Positions 8,929-17,175 of a DNA stretch of 64,000 nucleotides are shown in pieces. The notes under the pieces are model-generated. The model was not told where the DNA came from and did not search any database. It worked only from the letters and a program-made list of their open reading frames with translations. A program made the position numbers and the translations under genes. Position 1 is the stretch's first letter. Every line of letters begins with the position of its first letter. The stretch is from Ruminococcus albus AD2013 (GTDB lineage Bacteria; Bacillota; Clostridia; Oscillospirales; Ruminococcaceae). The stretch lies in contig NZ_JAGS01000001.1 of NCBI RefSeq assembly GCF_000526775.1, positions 3,038,001 to 3,102,000 of the forward strand. Reading direction: 5' to 3'.

Positions 8929-9942
8929 TTATTTGTCTTCGTCGGAATCGTCTTCTGTTTCGTGGGTCTTGAAGTATTCCTCGGCACTCAGTTTCAGCAG
9001 ACGTTCTGCGGGGGCTTGCAAACGCACGAATTCCTGCTCGGCAGTTATGGCGTTGAAGCCTATTTTCAGGCGTATAGCCTGTTTCAGGTTCAAAATATCC
9101 ACATCGTCATGCACGCCGCCCGATTCACCGTCCAGCGCCCATGCAAGGGGCTGCTTGCTCTTTATTTTCAGGTGAGATGTTTTGAATGTCACAAAGTTGG
9201 GACCTGTCAGCTTGTTTATAGCCGCTTCTGCGAGTATACCGCTGAGCTCGATAGCATTGTTTGGAGTTCTGATAAGACATACCTCGAACAGACCGTCATC
9301 ATAGCATACTCCGTCCTGAATGAAGTTTTTCATGCCTGCGATGCTCTGGGAATTGGAAATAAGACCCAGTGCGAAACTGCCCTCGATAGTCTCACCGTCA
9401 TGTTCGATAGTGAGGTCGTAACCTCTTATCTCATTTATGCGGCGCAGAGCCTCAACGATATAAGCCACATGACCGAAACGGTTCTTGTACTCCTGTGGAG
9501 TTTCGTAGGATACCGCTGTAAATGCACCAAAAGCCGCCACATAGACGAAATTCTTGTTGCCGTTGAACAGACCGATATCGTAATCGAAAAATACTCCTTT
9601 AGCGATGGCATTTGCGCAGTCTACGGGCTTATTTGGCAGTCCCAAAGACATACCCACATCGTTTGTAGAGCCTGTGGGGATATATCCCAGAGGTACTTTC
9701 TTATCCAGCGGGATAAGAGCACTTACGGCTTCGGAAAGCGTACCGTCGCCGCCGCTTGCCAGTATAAGGTCGTAATTGTCGGCGTCCTCTCTTATCTTGC
9801 GTTCGCCGTCACCTGAACACTGGGTAGGGTAAACGGTAACATCAAAGCCCTCCTTGGTAAAGATATCGACAATATTGAAAAGCTCATTTTTTATCTGACC
9901 TTTACCCGCAAAGGGGTTGAATACAAAAAGCAGTTTTTTCAT
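8929..9942 (-). CDS. Diacylglycerol/lipid kinase family protein
   Basis: 337 residues from ATG 9942, with GGAGG at 9948-9952. The frame stays open upstream for 41 codons, but those codons lack a ribosome site and the family N-terminus (KKLLFVFNPFAGKG) begins here. The ATP-binding GGDGT motif is at residues 64-68, and the C-terminal beta-sandwich lipid domain contains a YDDGLFEV stretch. DgkB/YegS-type enzymes phosphorylate diacylglycerol or related lipids at the inner membrane face. Transcribed alone from its own promoter. The exact lipid substrate cannot be read from sequence. Confidence 0.9.
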   Translation of the reverse strand: MKKLLFVFNPFAGKGQIKNELFNIVDIFTKEGFDVTVYPTQCSGDGERKIREDADNYDLILASGGDGTLSEAVSALIPLDKKVPLGYIPTGSTNDVGMSLGLPNKPVDCANAIAKGVFFDYDIGLFNGNKNFVYVAAFGAFTAVSYETPQEYKNRFGHVAYIVEALRRINEIRGYDLTIEHDGETIEGSFALGLISNSQSIAGMKNFIQDGVCYDDGLFEVCLIRTPNNAIELSGILAEAAINKLTGPNFVTFKTSHLKIKSKQPLAWALDGESGGVHDDVDILNLKQAIRLKIGFNAITAEQEFVRLQAPAERLLKLSAEEYFKTHETEDDSDEDK

Positions 9943-10055
9943 TTGTTCCTCCGATAGATGCATTGATTTATCTTTTATGATATTTTCCCCCGAAGCGGCA
10001 ATGAGATACGTCCGTACAGCCGTTCCGCGGGAGTTTGATCTTTGTTCTATTTTTA

Positions 10056-10084
10056 ATTTTATCACGCCGCTTTTTTCTTGTCAA
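10056..10084 (-). promoter_or_regulatory. Promoter of the lipid kinase gene
   Basis: On the minus strand TTGACA (10079-10084), 17-nt spacer, TAAAAT (10056-10061). The leader to the ATG is about 110 nt. Confidence 0.8.
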
Positions 10085-10139
10085 TACCCTTTGTGTTAAT
10101 TAATCTAACTTTAATTCTACACTTCTGTTAGTTCTTTTT

Positions 10140-11036
10140 TTATTCAGAACTCTCTTTCTCTTTTTTTATGAAGATTATAAAGCTTATGACCGCAGTTAAA
10201 GCCGAAATACCTGACAGAGCAAAGAAGAGTTCTATGCTGTTCAGCCCCTGTATCTTTTTGATTGCTGTCTCACTACCAAATAATGTCAGCAGGATAGCGG
10301 GTACCATGTTGTTATGTATCATATGGATAAAAGATGCGGGATATATCGACTTTGTCTTTTCGGTGACAAGGGTGAGGAAGCAGTTCATCATCACACAGAA
10401 CAGGCACATAATCAGTATACCCACAAATGGGTAGCCTACATAGTCTGTGCCGAAATTGTGTCCCGCTATCGTGAGAGGTGCGTGCCAGAGACCCCAGATG
10501 ATACCTCCCACAACTATTGCGGCGGGCTTAGGCATAAGTTCCAGAAGCTTCGGCATCATATAGCCGCGCCAGCCCCATTCCTCGCCAAAGGCAGGGAAGA
10601 AAATAATTACCGAGTACGCAAGCTGTAAAAGGTATGCGCCAATGTACTTCATGCTGAAATCCGGAAAGGCTTCACTGAATGATAATTCTTTCAGGAATAA
10701 CACCCAAAGCAGGAAAAGTCCTGCCCATCCCTCTGCCAGTTTAACCAATATTGAAGCAATCCAATAGCCCTCTTTGCCCTTGAAATGAACACCGAGATAG
10801 GTGTTATCAAAACCCTCTTTTGTGACCAGCCTTGTGATGAGATGTGCGGCAGAGGGTATCATCATTCCGAAAACACCCAGTATATATGCGACAACTGCAA
10901 CGTTTTCCTTTTTGCTTGTATATATGGGTTCGCCGAAGATGTTCCAGAGTATAGGTATAATTATGATAAAGGGAATGAATGATATCACAAGGAATATCAC
11001 CAGCCTTTTGATAGTCAGCTTTTTATCATTGTTCAT
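10140..11036 (-). CDS. CPBP-family intramembrane metalloprotease
   Basis: 298 residues from ATG 11036 with an AGGAGGGG site about 10 nt upstream. Eight or so hydrophobic segments. The CPBP (Abi/CAAX-like) motif EEWGWRG carries Glu152, Glu153 and Arg157, and a later HAPLTI gives the metal-binding His. Members are membrane-embedded peptidases with roles in bacteriocin self-immunity or peptide maturation. It overlaps the upstream permease by 11 nt and is the last gene of the GntR-ABC operon, which suggests a job with the transporter, for example in resistance to membrane-active peptides. That role is inferred. Confidence 0.85.
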   Translation of the reverse strand: MNNDKKLTIKRLVIFLVISFIPFIIIIPILWNIFGEPIYTSKKENVAVVAYILGVFGMMIPSAAHLITRLVTKEGFDNTYLGVHFKGKEGYWIASILVKLAEGWAGLFLLWVLFLKELSFSEAFPDFSMKYIGAYLLQLAYSVIIFFPAFGEEWGWRGYMMPKLLELMPKPAAIVVGGIIWGLWHAPLTIAGHNFGTDYVGYPFVGILIMCLFCVMMNCFLTLVTEKTKSIYPASFIHMIHNNMVPAILLTLFGSETAIKKIQGLNSIELFFALSGISALTAVISFIIFIKKEKESSE

Positions 11037-11745
11037 AATTCTCTGCCCCCCTCCTGAATACAATGACGGATATCTTACAGGAAAGCCAATATGCCGCTAT
11101 GCTGAAAAACGGGAACAATGATATTGGAAATATGATATTTCCGCTTTTTACCAGGTTCATAAATGCTTTGATGGGGTCATCGCTGTTTATCAGCCATGAG
11201 ATATCGCCGAACATAAGGTATATCAAAACAAGCATAACTATAAAGGCTATCACCAGCCCTTTTATAGCAATGCCTTTCTGTGAGCCGAAGCGTATCACAA
11301 AAGGTATTTCTATCGCTGAGATCAGGAGCCTGAAACAGAAGATCAGCACAAGCATCATAGCGGCGCTGAAAGTTCCGCCGAGAATACCGTAAATTACTGT
11401 GTCGGTCAGAAAAGTGATGAACAGCACCACAAGATACTGTATCAGGATATACCAGTATTTGGATTCGATATGTCCCTTACTGCACTGCGGGAGGGACATT
11501 GCAAAAGCGCTTGCCGTTCTGCTTTCGTCGGATTCAAACAGCAGATTAGAGGTCAGTGAGGGCATCATAAAGACGAAATAATACAAAACTGCAAACATCA
11601 GAGCACCGTCATTCTCGGCAATAAAATCAGCTCCGCTTACTATGGATACAGCGATGATGGAAGCACAGCATACAAATGCGGTTATCAATATCAGCAGGCA
11701 GGAAGAAAAGTTTATCCGAAAGTTCTTGTAAAGCAGACCCCTCAT
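11026..11745 (-). CDS. ABC-2 type transporter permease (second)
   Basis: 239 residues from ATG 11745, with AAGGAGGGA upstream. Six hydrophobic segments and no catalytic motif. The start overlaps the preceding permease's stop (TAATG), a classic coupled pair. The length and the pairing with another permease and an ATPase match BcrB/YtrC-like membrane subunits. Likely forms a heterodimeric membrane domain with the gene before it. The substrate is unknown. Confidence 0.8.
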   Translation of the reverse strand: MRGLLYKNFRINFSSCLLILITAFVCCASIIAVSIVSGADFIAENDGALMFAVLYYFVFMMPSLTSNLLFESDESRTASAFAMSLPQCSKGHIESKYWYILIQYLVVLFITFLTDTVIYGILGGTFSAAMMLVLIFCFRLLISAIEIPFVIRFGSQKGIAIKGLVIAFIVMLVLIYLMFGDISWLINSDDPIKAFMNLVKSGNIIFPISLFPFFSIAAYWLSCKISVIVFRRGAENYEQ

Positions 11746-12533
11746 TATTTCTCCCTCCTTTTGTAAATCAGATACATAGACACGAACAGCACTGCAAAAA
11801 TCACTGCTATCGCTATATAAATGAGTGGGCAATACTCCAGCGTTTTTTCTATAAAATCTTTTATAGTCTCTTGAAAACTCACTTCTTTGCCGCTTTCACG
11901 TTCATTCTTTGAGTTTATGAAACTGATTATAAAGATAGGTGCCATTACTATCGCCGTTGTACACAGCATACCCTTATCCCTGTCTTTAAGCAGCATGATA
12001 AATATCTGCGACAGTACACCTAATACAACCAGGAATAACAAAAAAATCGAAATTATCGAAATTTCCGCATAGGTGAAGCTTTCCCCAAGTCCGATATCAA
12101 TAGTAAACATATAAAACACAGCAAGAATAAAGCTGATGGTTGTCGTGATAAGCATTGATATCGTTTTGACTGCCGCAAATCTTAACGGAGTGACGGGAGT
12201 TGAGTGCTCGAATCTGTTCCATTTGTTCATTACATCTTTGCACGCAACGTCCATAAACACTCCTGCGCCGATGGTGCAGGACATCAATGCGGGGATATAC
12301 CGCATGAATAACAGGATCATAGCCCGAATTATTTCGGAAGCTTCTTTGTTTTTGATAACGCCGCCGCTGAGATCTTTACCGAACAGCGATCCGAAATTGC
12401 CGTATTTCAGGCTGAGAAGTGAAAGCCAGCCAAGAAGTGCGGATCCTGCAAATAATAATATCCCTGTTATATAGCTGCTTTTGCCCAGATAGAATTCACG
12501 GTAAAGAAGTCCAGTGAATGAACCTTTTTTCAT
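11745..12533 (-). CDS. ABC-2 type transporter permease (first)
   Basis: 262 residues from ATG 12533 (AAGGAG at 12544-12549). An upstream in-frame GTG at 12542 is too near that site. Six hydrophobic segments with an N-terminal GLLYREFYLGK, which resembles GLLYKNFRINF in the next permease, so the two are paralogues. Its start overlaps the ATPase stop (TGATG). Membrane subunit of the operon's exporter. Confidence 0.82.
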   Translation of the reverse strand: MKKGSFTGLLYREFYLGKSSYITGILLFAGSALLGWLSLLSLKYGNFGSLFGKDLSGGVIKNKEASEIIRAMILLFMRYIPALMSCTIGAGVFMDVACKDVMNKWNRFEHSTPVTPLRFAAVKTISMLITTTISFILAVFYMFTIDIGLGESFTYAEISIISIFLLFLVVLGVLSQIFIMLLKDRDKGMLCTTAIVMAPIFIISFINSKNERESGKEVSFQETIKDFIEKTLEYCPLIYIAIAVIFAVLFVSMYLIYKRREK

Positions 12534-13411
12534 CAAGACCACTCCTTTTTCTCGCGGTTCACGTAGAACAGCATTATTTCTTCAAGGGTCGGTTTTTCTA
12601 TTATCGCACCTGAGTATTTCTTTGCAGCAACCCTGCGGTCGGGAGTCATGAGTTCCGCGCCGAAATCGCTGATCCTAGCACTGATATAATCTGTCGGGTC
12701 AATCTCCCTGAAGTCATCTTTGGTGCATTTGATGATGCCGTGAGAATCAAGGATATCGTCTTTAAATCCCGTTATCAGAATCTTTCCCTTATCGATGAAA
12801 GCCACGCTGTCGGCTATTTTTTCAAGGTCGCTGGTGATATGCGATGACATTAGTATCGACCTGTTGCCGTCCATCAGGTATTCGCGGAAGATATCAAGTA
12901 TCTCATTCCTTACTATCGGGTCAAGACCTGTGGTAGCTTCGTCCATGATAAGCAGTTCGGCATTGTGTGAAAGTGCGGTGGCTATCTGCATTTTCATCTT
13001 CATGCCCTTTGAGAATTTAGAGAGCTTTTTCTTTACAGGCAGACCGAATCTTTCGCAAAGCCTGAAAAACTCGTCCTTGTCCCATGAACCGTAAAGCCCC
13101 GAGAACATCTTTGAAAGGGTTTCACCTGTAAATGAATCATGGAAAGGCAGTTCATCGAATACCACAGCGATACGCTCTTTTATGGCGTATTCGTCCTTTA
13201 TATGGTCAAGCCCCAGCAGCTTTATCTCACCGCTGTTGATACCGATGATATTCAGAATGGAACGTATAGTAGTAGTCTTGCCTGCTCCGTTCTGCCCGAT
13301 AAATCCCATGATAGAGCCCTTTGCAACAGTGAAGCTGACATTGTCCAGTGTAAAGCCGTCGTATTTTTTTGTTACGTTTTTAAGTTCAATAGCATTTTCA
13401 TATTCAGTCAT
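12533..13411 (-). CDS. ABC transporter ATP-binding protein
   Basis: 292 residues from ATG 13411. An ATG at 13417 directly abuts the AGGAGG site and is less likely. Walker A GQNGAGKTT at residues 39-47, a shortened signature (FSKGMKMK) and Walker B LLIMDEATTGLD. The signature lacks the usual LSGGQ, as is common in the BcrA/YtrB group. The extended C-terminal region fits this group too. It powers the two permeases that follow. The start overlaps the gntR end by 8 nt. Confidence 0.9.
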   Translation of the reverse strand: MTEYENAIELKNVTKKYDGFTLDNVSFTVAKGSIMGFIGQNGAGKTTTIRSILNIIGINSGEIKLLGLDHIKDEYAIKERIAVVFDELPFHDSFTGETLSKMFSGLYGSWDKDEFFRLCERFGLPVKKKLSKFSKGMKMKMQIATALSHNAELLIMDEATTGLDPIVRNEILDIFREYLMDGNRSILMSSHITSDLEKIADSVAFIDKGKILITGFKDDILDSHGIIKCTKDDFREIDPTDYISARISDFGAELMTPDRRVAAKKYSGAIIEKPTLEEIMLFYVNREKKEWS

Positions 13412-13790
13412 TGTCATCCTCCTCCGAATACATGATATCCAACATCTCTTTCAGGTCGTCTGCACTAAGGCCGCAAAGTTTTGCCTTTTTGCATACCTGC
13501 GCAAGCATCTCCTCGGTCTGCCTGATAGTTTCTTCGCGCAGAAAATCAGTATTCTGCTTTTTGACGAAACAGCCTTTTCCTGTATAATTCTCGATATAAC
13601 CCGAGCGTTCAAGCTCCTCATAGGCGCGTTTTGTTGTGATAACGCTTATGCGAAGCTGTGCTGCGAGAGTTCGCATCGACGGCAGAGCGTCCCCTGCGGT
13701 GAGCGTACCATCCATTATCTGTGCCTTTATCTGCTCTGTTATCTGCTGATATATCGGCTCATCAGATTCGTTGCGTAAAATAATATCCAT
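13404..13790 (-). CDS. GntR-family (YtrA-like) transcriptional regulator
   Basis: 128 residues from ATG 13790 with GGAGG at 13796-13800. Residues 1-75 are a winged helix-turn-helix of the GntR type (PIYQQITEQIK, LPSMRTLAAQL, TTKRAYEELE). The short C-terminal helical region, with no large ligand domain, is typical of YtrA regulators. It leads the ABC operon and probably represses it through the palindrome overlapping its own leader. YtrA-type systems respond to cell-wall-active antibiotics. The inducer here is unknown. Confidence 0.9.
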   Translation of the reverse strand: MDIILRNESDEPIYQQITEQIKAQIMDGTLTAGDALPSMRTLAAQLRISVITTKRAYEELERSGYIENYTGKGCFVKKQNTDFLREETIRQTEEMLAQVCKKAKLCGLSADDLKEMLDIMYSEEDDND

Positions 13791-13808
13791 TTTATCCTCC
13801 AAGAAAAT

Positions 13809-13857
13809 TGTATATATACACTATACACAGTTTAGCATACATATGCACAGTTGTCAA
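13809..13857 (-). promoter_or_regulatory. Promoter and likely operator of the gntR-ABC operon
   Basis: Minus strand: TTGACA (13852-13857), 17 nt, TAAACT (13829-13834). Downstream, at the likely transcription start, lies a perfect 12-bp palindrome TGTATATATACA (13809-13820). Its position fits autorepression by the YtrA-like protein. Confidence 0.75.
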
Positions 13858-13902
13858 GTAGTTTTGGAAAAAATATTGGCGGCATAGTAAATTGTTGCAA
13901 AT

Positions 13903-13936
13903 AAAAAATACCCGCCGAGGGATATCCCCCGACGGG
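13903..13936 (-). terminator. Terminator on the minus strand after the 167-residue protein gene
   Basis: Arms 13911-13921 and 13926-13936 pair fully in the minus-strand RNA (two G-U pairs) with an ATAT loop, followed by a T-rich tract. It is 200 nt beyond the stop at 14135. The stretch between contains a 9-bp inverted repeat (13976-13984 with 14108-14116) and otherwise nothing I recognise. Confidence 0.8.
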
Positions 13937-14134
13937 TCTGCCGCTTATGACCGAGCTTCTGCGGCGGAAGCTTTTCTGACGTTCACCGGTTTTGTAAAAA
14001 AATCAGAGAAAACATTGTACCTTAAAAATAACGGATAACAAAATCAATAACCAATAACCTATACCATGTACCTGATCTATGTACTGTTAAAGAATAAATC
14101 TTTTTGGGAACGTCAGCGGAAGATCAAGCCCTTA

Positions 14135-14638
14135 TCAGGGCTCGAATTCCATAGTTACTGTGCTGTTGACCAGGTCAAGAGCAGTCTGCAGTTTTGCCAG
14201 GGTGTTGCGTGCCTTTTCGTAATCAGCCTTTGCCTGAGCAGGGTCGTAGTTTGTGTAGGTGTAGTCTATGATGTTGTTGTAGTTGCTCGTAGTGCATCTG
14301 CGCTTCGGCAGTACGTTCATCATGCGGAACAGCCTGTTTATACGTGCTGTCAGCTGAGGTATATATACCAGCACCTGGTCGATTGTCATATCGAACCCCG
14401 GAACTTCGGTGGTGCTGTTGAATATGTTTATGGTGTGCTTCAGCTTTCTTATTTTTCTGTCCAGCTCTTCCAGCTGTGCCTGGGTAGACACATAGTCGTA
14501 TTCGGGGCGCAGTTCATCCGGGTCTTCACCCACAGCGGCGTTGTATTCCTTGCCATTCTGCTCGGCAATGCAGAGATTGTTGTATTCATCTGTGTAGCCT
14601 CTCAGTATCTTAGCTGCTTCTGCTGATGTTATCTTCAT
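14135..14638 (-). CDS. Conserved helical protein of unknown function
   Basis: 167 residues; GAGGAGG precedes ATG 14638. Residues 1-75 and 125-160 are predicted helical with coiled-coil character (QLEELDRKIRKLKH, LAKLQTALDLV). A central PQLTARINRLFRMM stretch is followed by basic and Tyr/Asn-rich residues. It resembles, weakly, small DIP1984/DUF6847-type proteins, but I would not assign it on this alone. No signal peptide or membrane segment. Monocistronic, with its own promoter and a long 3' region. Confidence 0.75.
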   Translation of the reverse strand: MKITSAEAAKILRGYTDEYNNLCIAEQNGKEYNAAVGEDPDELRPEYDYVSTQAQLEELDRKIRKLKHTINIFNSTTEVPGFDMTIDQVLVYIPQLTARINRLFRMMNVLPKRRCTTSNYNNIIDYTYTNYDPAQAKADYEKARNTLAKLQTALDLVNSTVTMEFEP

Positions 14639-14697
14639 TATTATCTCCTCCTCGGTGATGTTTATGTCTGAGGTCTCCCTCGTTGTTTTCTGTACTG

Positions 14698-14726
14698 ATT
14701 ATACCATACTCTGTTCAAAATATCAA
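14698..14726 (-). promoter_or_regulatory. Promoter of the 167-residue protein gene
   Basis: TTGATA (14721-14726), 17 nt, TATAAT (14698-14703) on the minus strand. Confidence 0.7.
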
Positions 14727-14754
14727 ATATTTTTTTCTGCAATGATCCATCGGT

Positions 14755-14794
14755 ATAAAAAGAGTGCGTGAGAAACGCTGTCTCACACACTCTT
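14755..14794 (-). terminator. Terminator of glnN
   Basis: A stem of about 13 bp (AGAGTGCGTGAGA / TCTCACACACTCT) with a T-rich tail on the minus strand, directly after the glnN stop. Confidence 0.85.
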
Positions 14795-14810
14795 TATTAC
14801 AGTCTATCTA

Positions 14811-16892
14811 TTACTTAACGTAGAACAGCAGCTGACCGTATGTGGGATAAGGCCAGTACTTCTCGCCTACCAGAGTTTCTATCTCGTCAGCGGAAGCTCT
14901 CAGCTCGCCCATGGCAACGAATACAGTATCGTGATAGTAGTTAGCCAGTGCTTCAACATCGTCGATATCCTTTGCTTTGATCTCTGCTTCTTCCAGTGCG
15001 GAAAGTCTGCGGTATGTCTGACCTGCCAGTGCGGAAAGTCTCTTGACCATATCGTCCTCGAAAGATGTATCTGCACCGCAGTCTTTAGCCAGTGAAGAAG
15101 TCTGTGCCAGCTCCTTGATATAGGTAGCAACAGCAGGGAGGATATCCTTCTTAGCCATATCTATCATAGTCAGAGCTTCGATGTTGATGGTCTTGCAGTA
15201 TTCGTCCAGCAGTATATCAACTCTCGATCTCAGCTCGGTCTCGCTGTAAACATTGTACTTCGAGAACAGCTCAACATTCTTGGGTGCGAGGTATGTGGGT
15301 ATAGCCTCGGGAGTGCTCTTCAGGTTCAGCAGACCTCTCTTCTCAGCTTCGGTGACCCAGTCCTCGGAATAGCCGTCGCCGTTGAAGATGATATTCTTGC
15401 TTTCTTTGATGGTGTTCTTGATGAGGTCGTCCAGTGCATCCTGGAAATTGTCAGCCTTTTCAAGCACATCTGCGAAATCGTCCAGTACCTTTGCAACGAT
15501 GGTGTTGATAACGGTATTGGGACCTGCGCAGGAAAGTCTTGAACCTGGGCTTCTGAACTCGAACTTGTTGCCTGTGAAAGCAAAAGGAGAAGTTCTGTTT
15601 CTGTCGGTTGTATCCTTAGCGAAGTGGGGAAGTACGTCAACGCCTATCTCCATCTCAACGTGCTCACCCTCGTACTTGTAGCCGTTAACGATAGCGTCAA
15701 GTACACCTGTCAGTTCATCGCCGAGGAATATGGAGATGATAGCGGGAGGTGCTTCGTTAGCGCCCAGTCTGTGATCGTTGCCCGCAGTAGCTACGCAGGC
15801 TCTCAGAACGTCCTGATAATCATAAACAGCCTTGATGACTGCGGTGAGGAACAGCAGGAACTGAGCATTCTCCGCAGGGGTCTTGCCGGGTTCAAGCAGA
15901 TTGATGCCTGTATTTGTAGAAAGCGACCAGTTGTTGTGCTTGCCGGAACCGTTGATGCCTGCAAAAGGCTTTTCGTGGAGCAGGCATTTGAAGCCGTGCT
16001 TTCTTGCAGTACGCTTCATGATCTCCATGGTCAGCTGGTTGTGGTCGGTAGCGATATTGGTAGTGCCGTAGATGGGAGCCAGCTCGTGCTGTGCGGGAGC
16101 GACTTCGTTGTGCTTGGTCTTGGCATGGATACCCAGTCTCCAGAGCTGTTCGTCCAGATCCTTCATATAAGCGGCAACTCTTGTCTTGATAGTACCGAAG
16201 TAGTGATCTTCAAGCTCCTGACCCTTGGGTGCGGGTGCGCCGAAGAGGGTCCTGCCTGTGAAGATCATGTCCTTTCTGTGAGAATACATCTCTCTGTCAA
16301 CAAGGAAGTATTCCTGCTCGGGACCTACGTTTGAGATAACTCTTGTAGCATCGGAACCGAAGAGCTTCAGCACTCTCAGAGCAGACTTGTTGATAGCCTC
16401 CATCGATCTCAGCAGAGGAGTTTTCTTATCCAGTGCTTCACCGTTATAGGAACAGAAAGCTGTGGGTATGCAGAGGGTCTTTTCCTTTATGAAAGCGTAG
16501 GAAGTAGGATCCCATGCGGTATAGCCTCTTGCTTCAAAAGTAGCTCTCAGTCCGCCCGATGGGAATGAGGAAGCATCAGGCTCGCCCTTGACCAGCTCTT
16601 TGCCCGAGAATTCCATAATAACATGGCCGCCCTCGGCAGGTGTGATGAAACTGTCCAGCTTTTCGGCAGTAAGTCCTGTCATAGGCTGGAACCAGTGAGT
16701 GTAATGTGTGCAGCCTTTTTCAACTGCCCAATCCTTCATGGCATTAGCAACGATGTTGGCAACATCAGGTGCCAGCGGATCGCCGTAGTCCATAGTCTTT
16801 TTCAGTGCTTTGTAAGTTGCCTTGGGCAGCTTTTCTCTCATTACAGACTCATTGAATACATCTGAGCCGAATATCTCGGGTACGCTTATCAT
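14811..16892 (-). CDS. glnN: Glutamine synthetase type III
   Basis: 693 residues from ATG 16892, with GGAGGG at 16898-16903. Codons further upstream lie in the promoter and leader and are not translated. The length and motifs are those of GSIII: ISVPEIFGSDVF start, GPEQEYFLVD, the KHNEVAPAQHELAP block, and GSGKHNNWSLST, which bind ATP, glutamate and metal. It makes glutamine from glutamate and ammonia, the main ammonia-assimilation route in many rumen bacteria. A hairpin-terminator leader suggests control by transcription attenuation. Monocistronic. Confidence 0.96.
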   Translation of the reverse strand: MISVPEIFGSDVFNESVMREKLPKATYKALKKTMDYGDPLAPDVANIVANAMKDWAVEKGCTHYTHWFQPMTGLTAEKLDSFITPAEGGHVIMEFSGKELVKGEPDASSFPSGGLRATFEARGYTAWDPTSYAFIKEKTLCIPTAFCSYNGEALDKKTPLLRSMEAINKSALRVLKLFGSDATRVISNVGPEQEYFLVDREMYSHRKDMIFTGRTLFGAPAPKGQELEDHYFGTIKTRVAAYMKDLDEQLWRLGIHAKTKHNEVAPAQHELAPIYGTTNIATDHNQLTMEIMKRTARKHGFKCLLHEKPFAGINGSGKHNNWSLSTNTGINLLEPGKTPAENAQFLLFLTAVIKAVYDYQDVLRACVATAGNDHRLGANEAPPAIISIFLGDELTGVLDAIVNGYKYEGEHVEMEIGVDVLPHFAKDTTDRNRTSPFAFTGNKFEFRSPGSRLSCAGPNTVINTIVAKVLDDFADVLEKADNFQDALDDLIKNTIKESKNIIFNGDGYSEDWVTEAEKRGLLNLKSTPEAIPTYLAPKNVELFSKYNVYSETELRSRVDILLDEYCKTINIEALTMIDMAKKDILPAVATYIKELAQTSSLAKDCGADTSFEDDMVKRLSALAGQTYRRLSALEEAEIKAKDIDDVEALANYYHDTVFVAMGELRASADEIETLVGEKYWPYPTYGQLLFYVK

Positions 16893-16904
16893 AACTATCC
16901 CTCC

Positions 16905-16952
16905 AAAAAAATCAAAGCGCTGCGGACTAAACGTCCACAGCGCCATTGCTGT
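16905..16952 (-). promoter_or_regulatory. Attenuator-like leader of glnN
   Basis: Minus-strand RNA can form hairpin A (16937-16952: stem ACAGC/GCTGT, hexaloop AAUGGC) or a terminator (arms 16917-16927 and 16933-16943, tail TTTGATTTTTTT). The two share 16937-16943 and so exclude each other. The T-tract ends just before the ribosome site. Hairpin A has A at loop position 1 and G at position 4, as in RNA targets of ANTAR antiterminators. A second such hairpin is not seen. Confidence 0.7.
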
Positions 16953-16963
16953 TAACAAATATG

Positions 16964-16992
16964 AGTATACACCGATATCCGCCATTTGTCAA
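16964..16992 (-). promoter_or_regulatory. Promoter of glnN
   Basis: Minus strand TTGACA (16987-16992), 17 nt, TATACT (16964-16969). The leader to the ATG is about 65 nt. Confidence 0.88.
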
Positions 16993-17105
16993 GAGTTTTT
17001 TGCATTTTCAGCCAAAAGGACAAAAGGTCGGATTTTTATGGTATTTATTTGGTGCAATCGGCTCAAATCATATTGGGACAGAGGCGGCGAATGAGTAAGC
17101 TGCAG

Positions 17106-17143
17106 AAAAATGCCCCGAAGCACGTTTAATATGCTTCGGGGCA
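17106..17143 (-). terminator. Terminator after the 579-residue protein gene
   Basis: A 12-bp perfect stem (TGCCCCGAAGCA / TGCTTCGGGGCA) with a T-rich tail on the minus strand. Confidence 0.9.
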
Positions 17144-17175
17144 AAACTTATGTTTGGATAATTAATGTCAGGAGA

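Noticed and set aside
8962..9816. A 284-codon open frame antisense to the lipid kinase gene
   Set aside because: No promoter or ribosome site, and composition mirrors the real gene.
15624..16334. A 236-codon open frame antisense to glnN
   Set aside because: No ribosome site, and the opposite strand encodes a clearly conserved enzyme.
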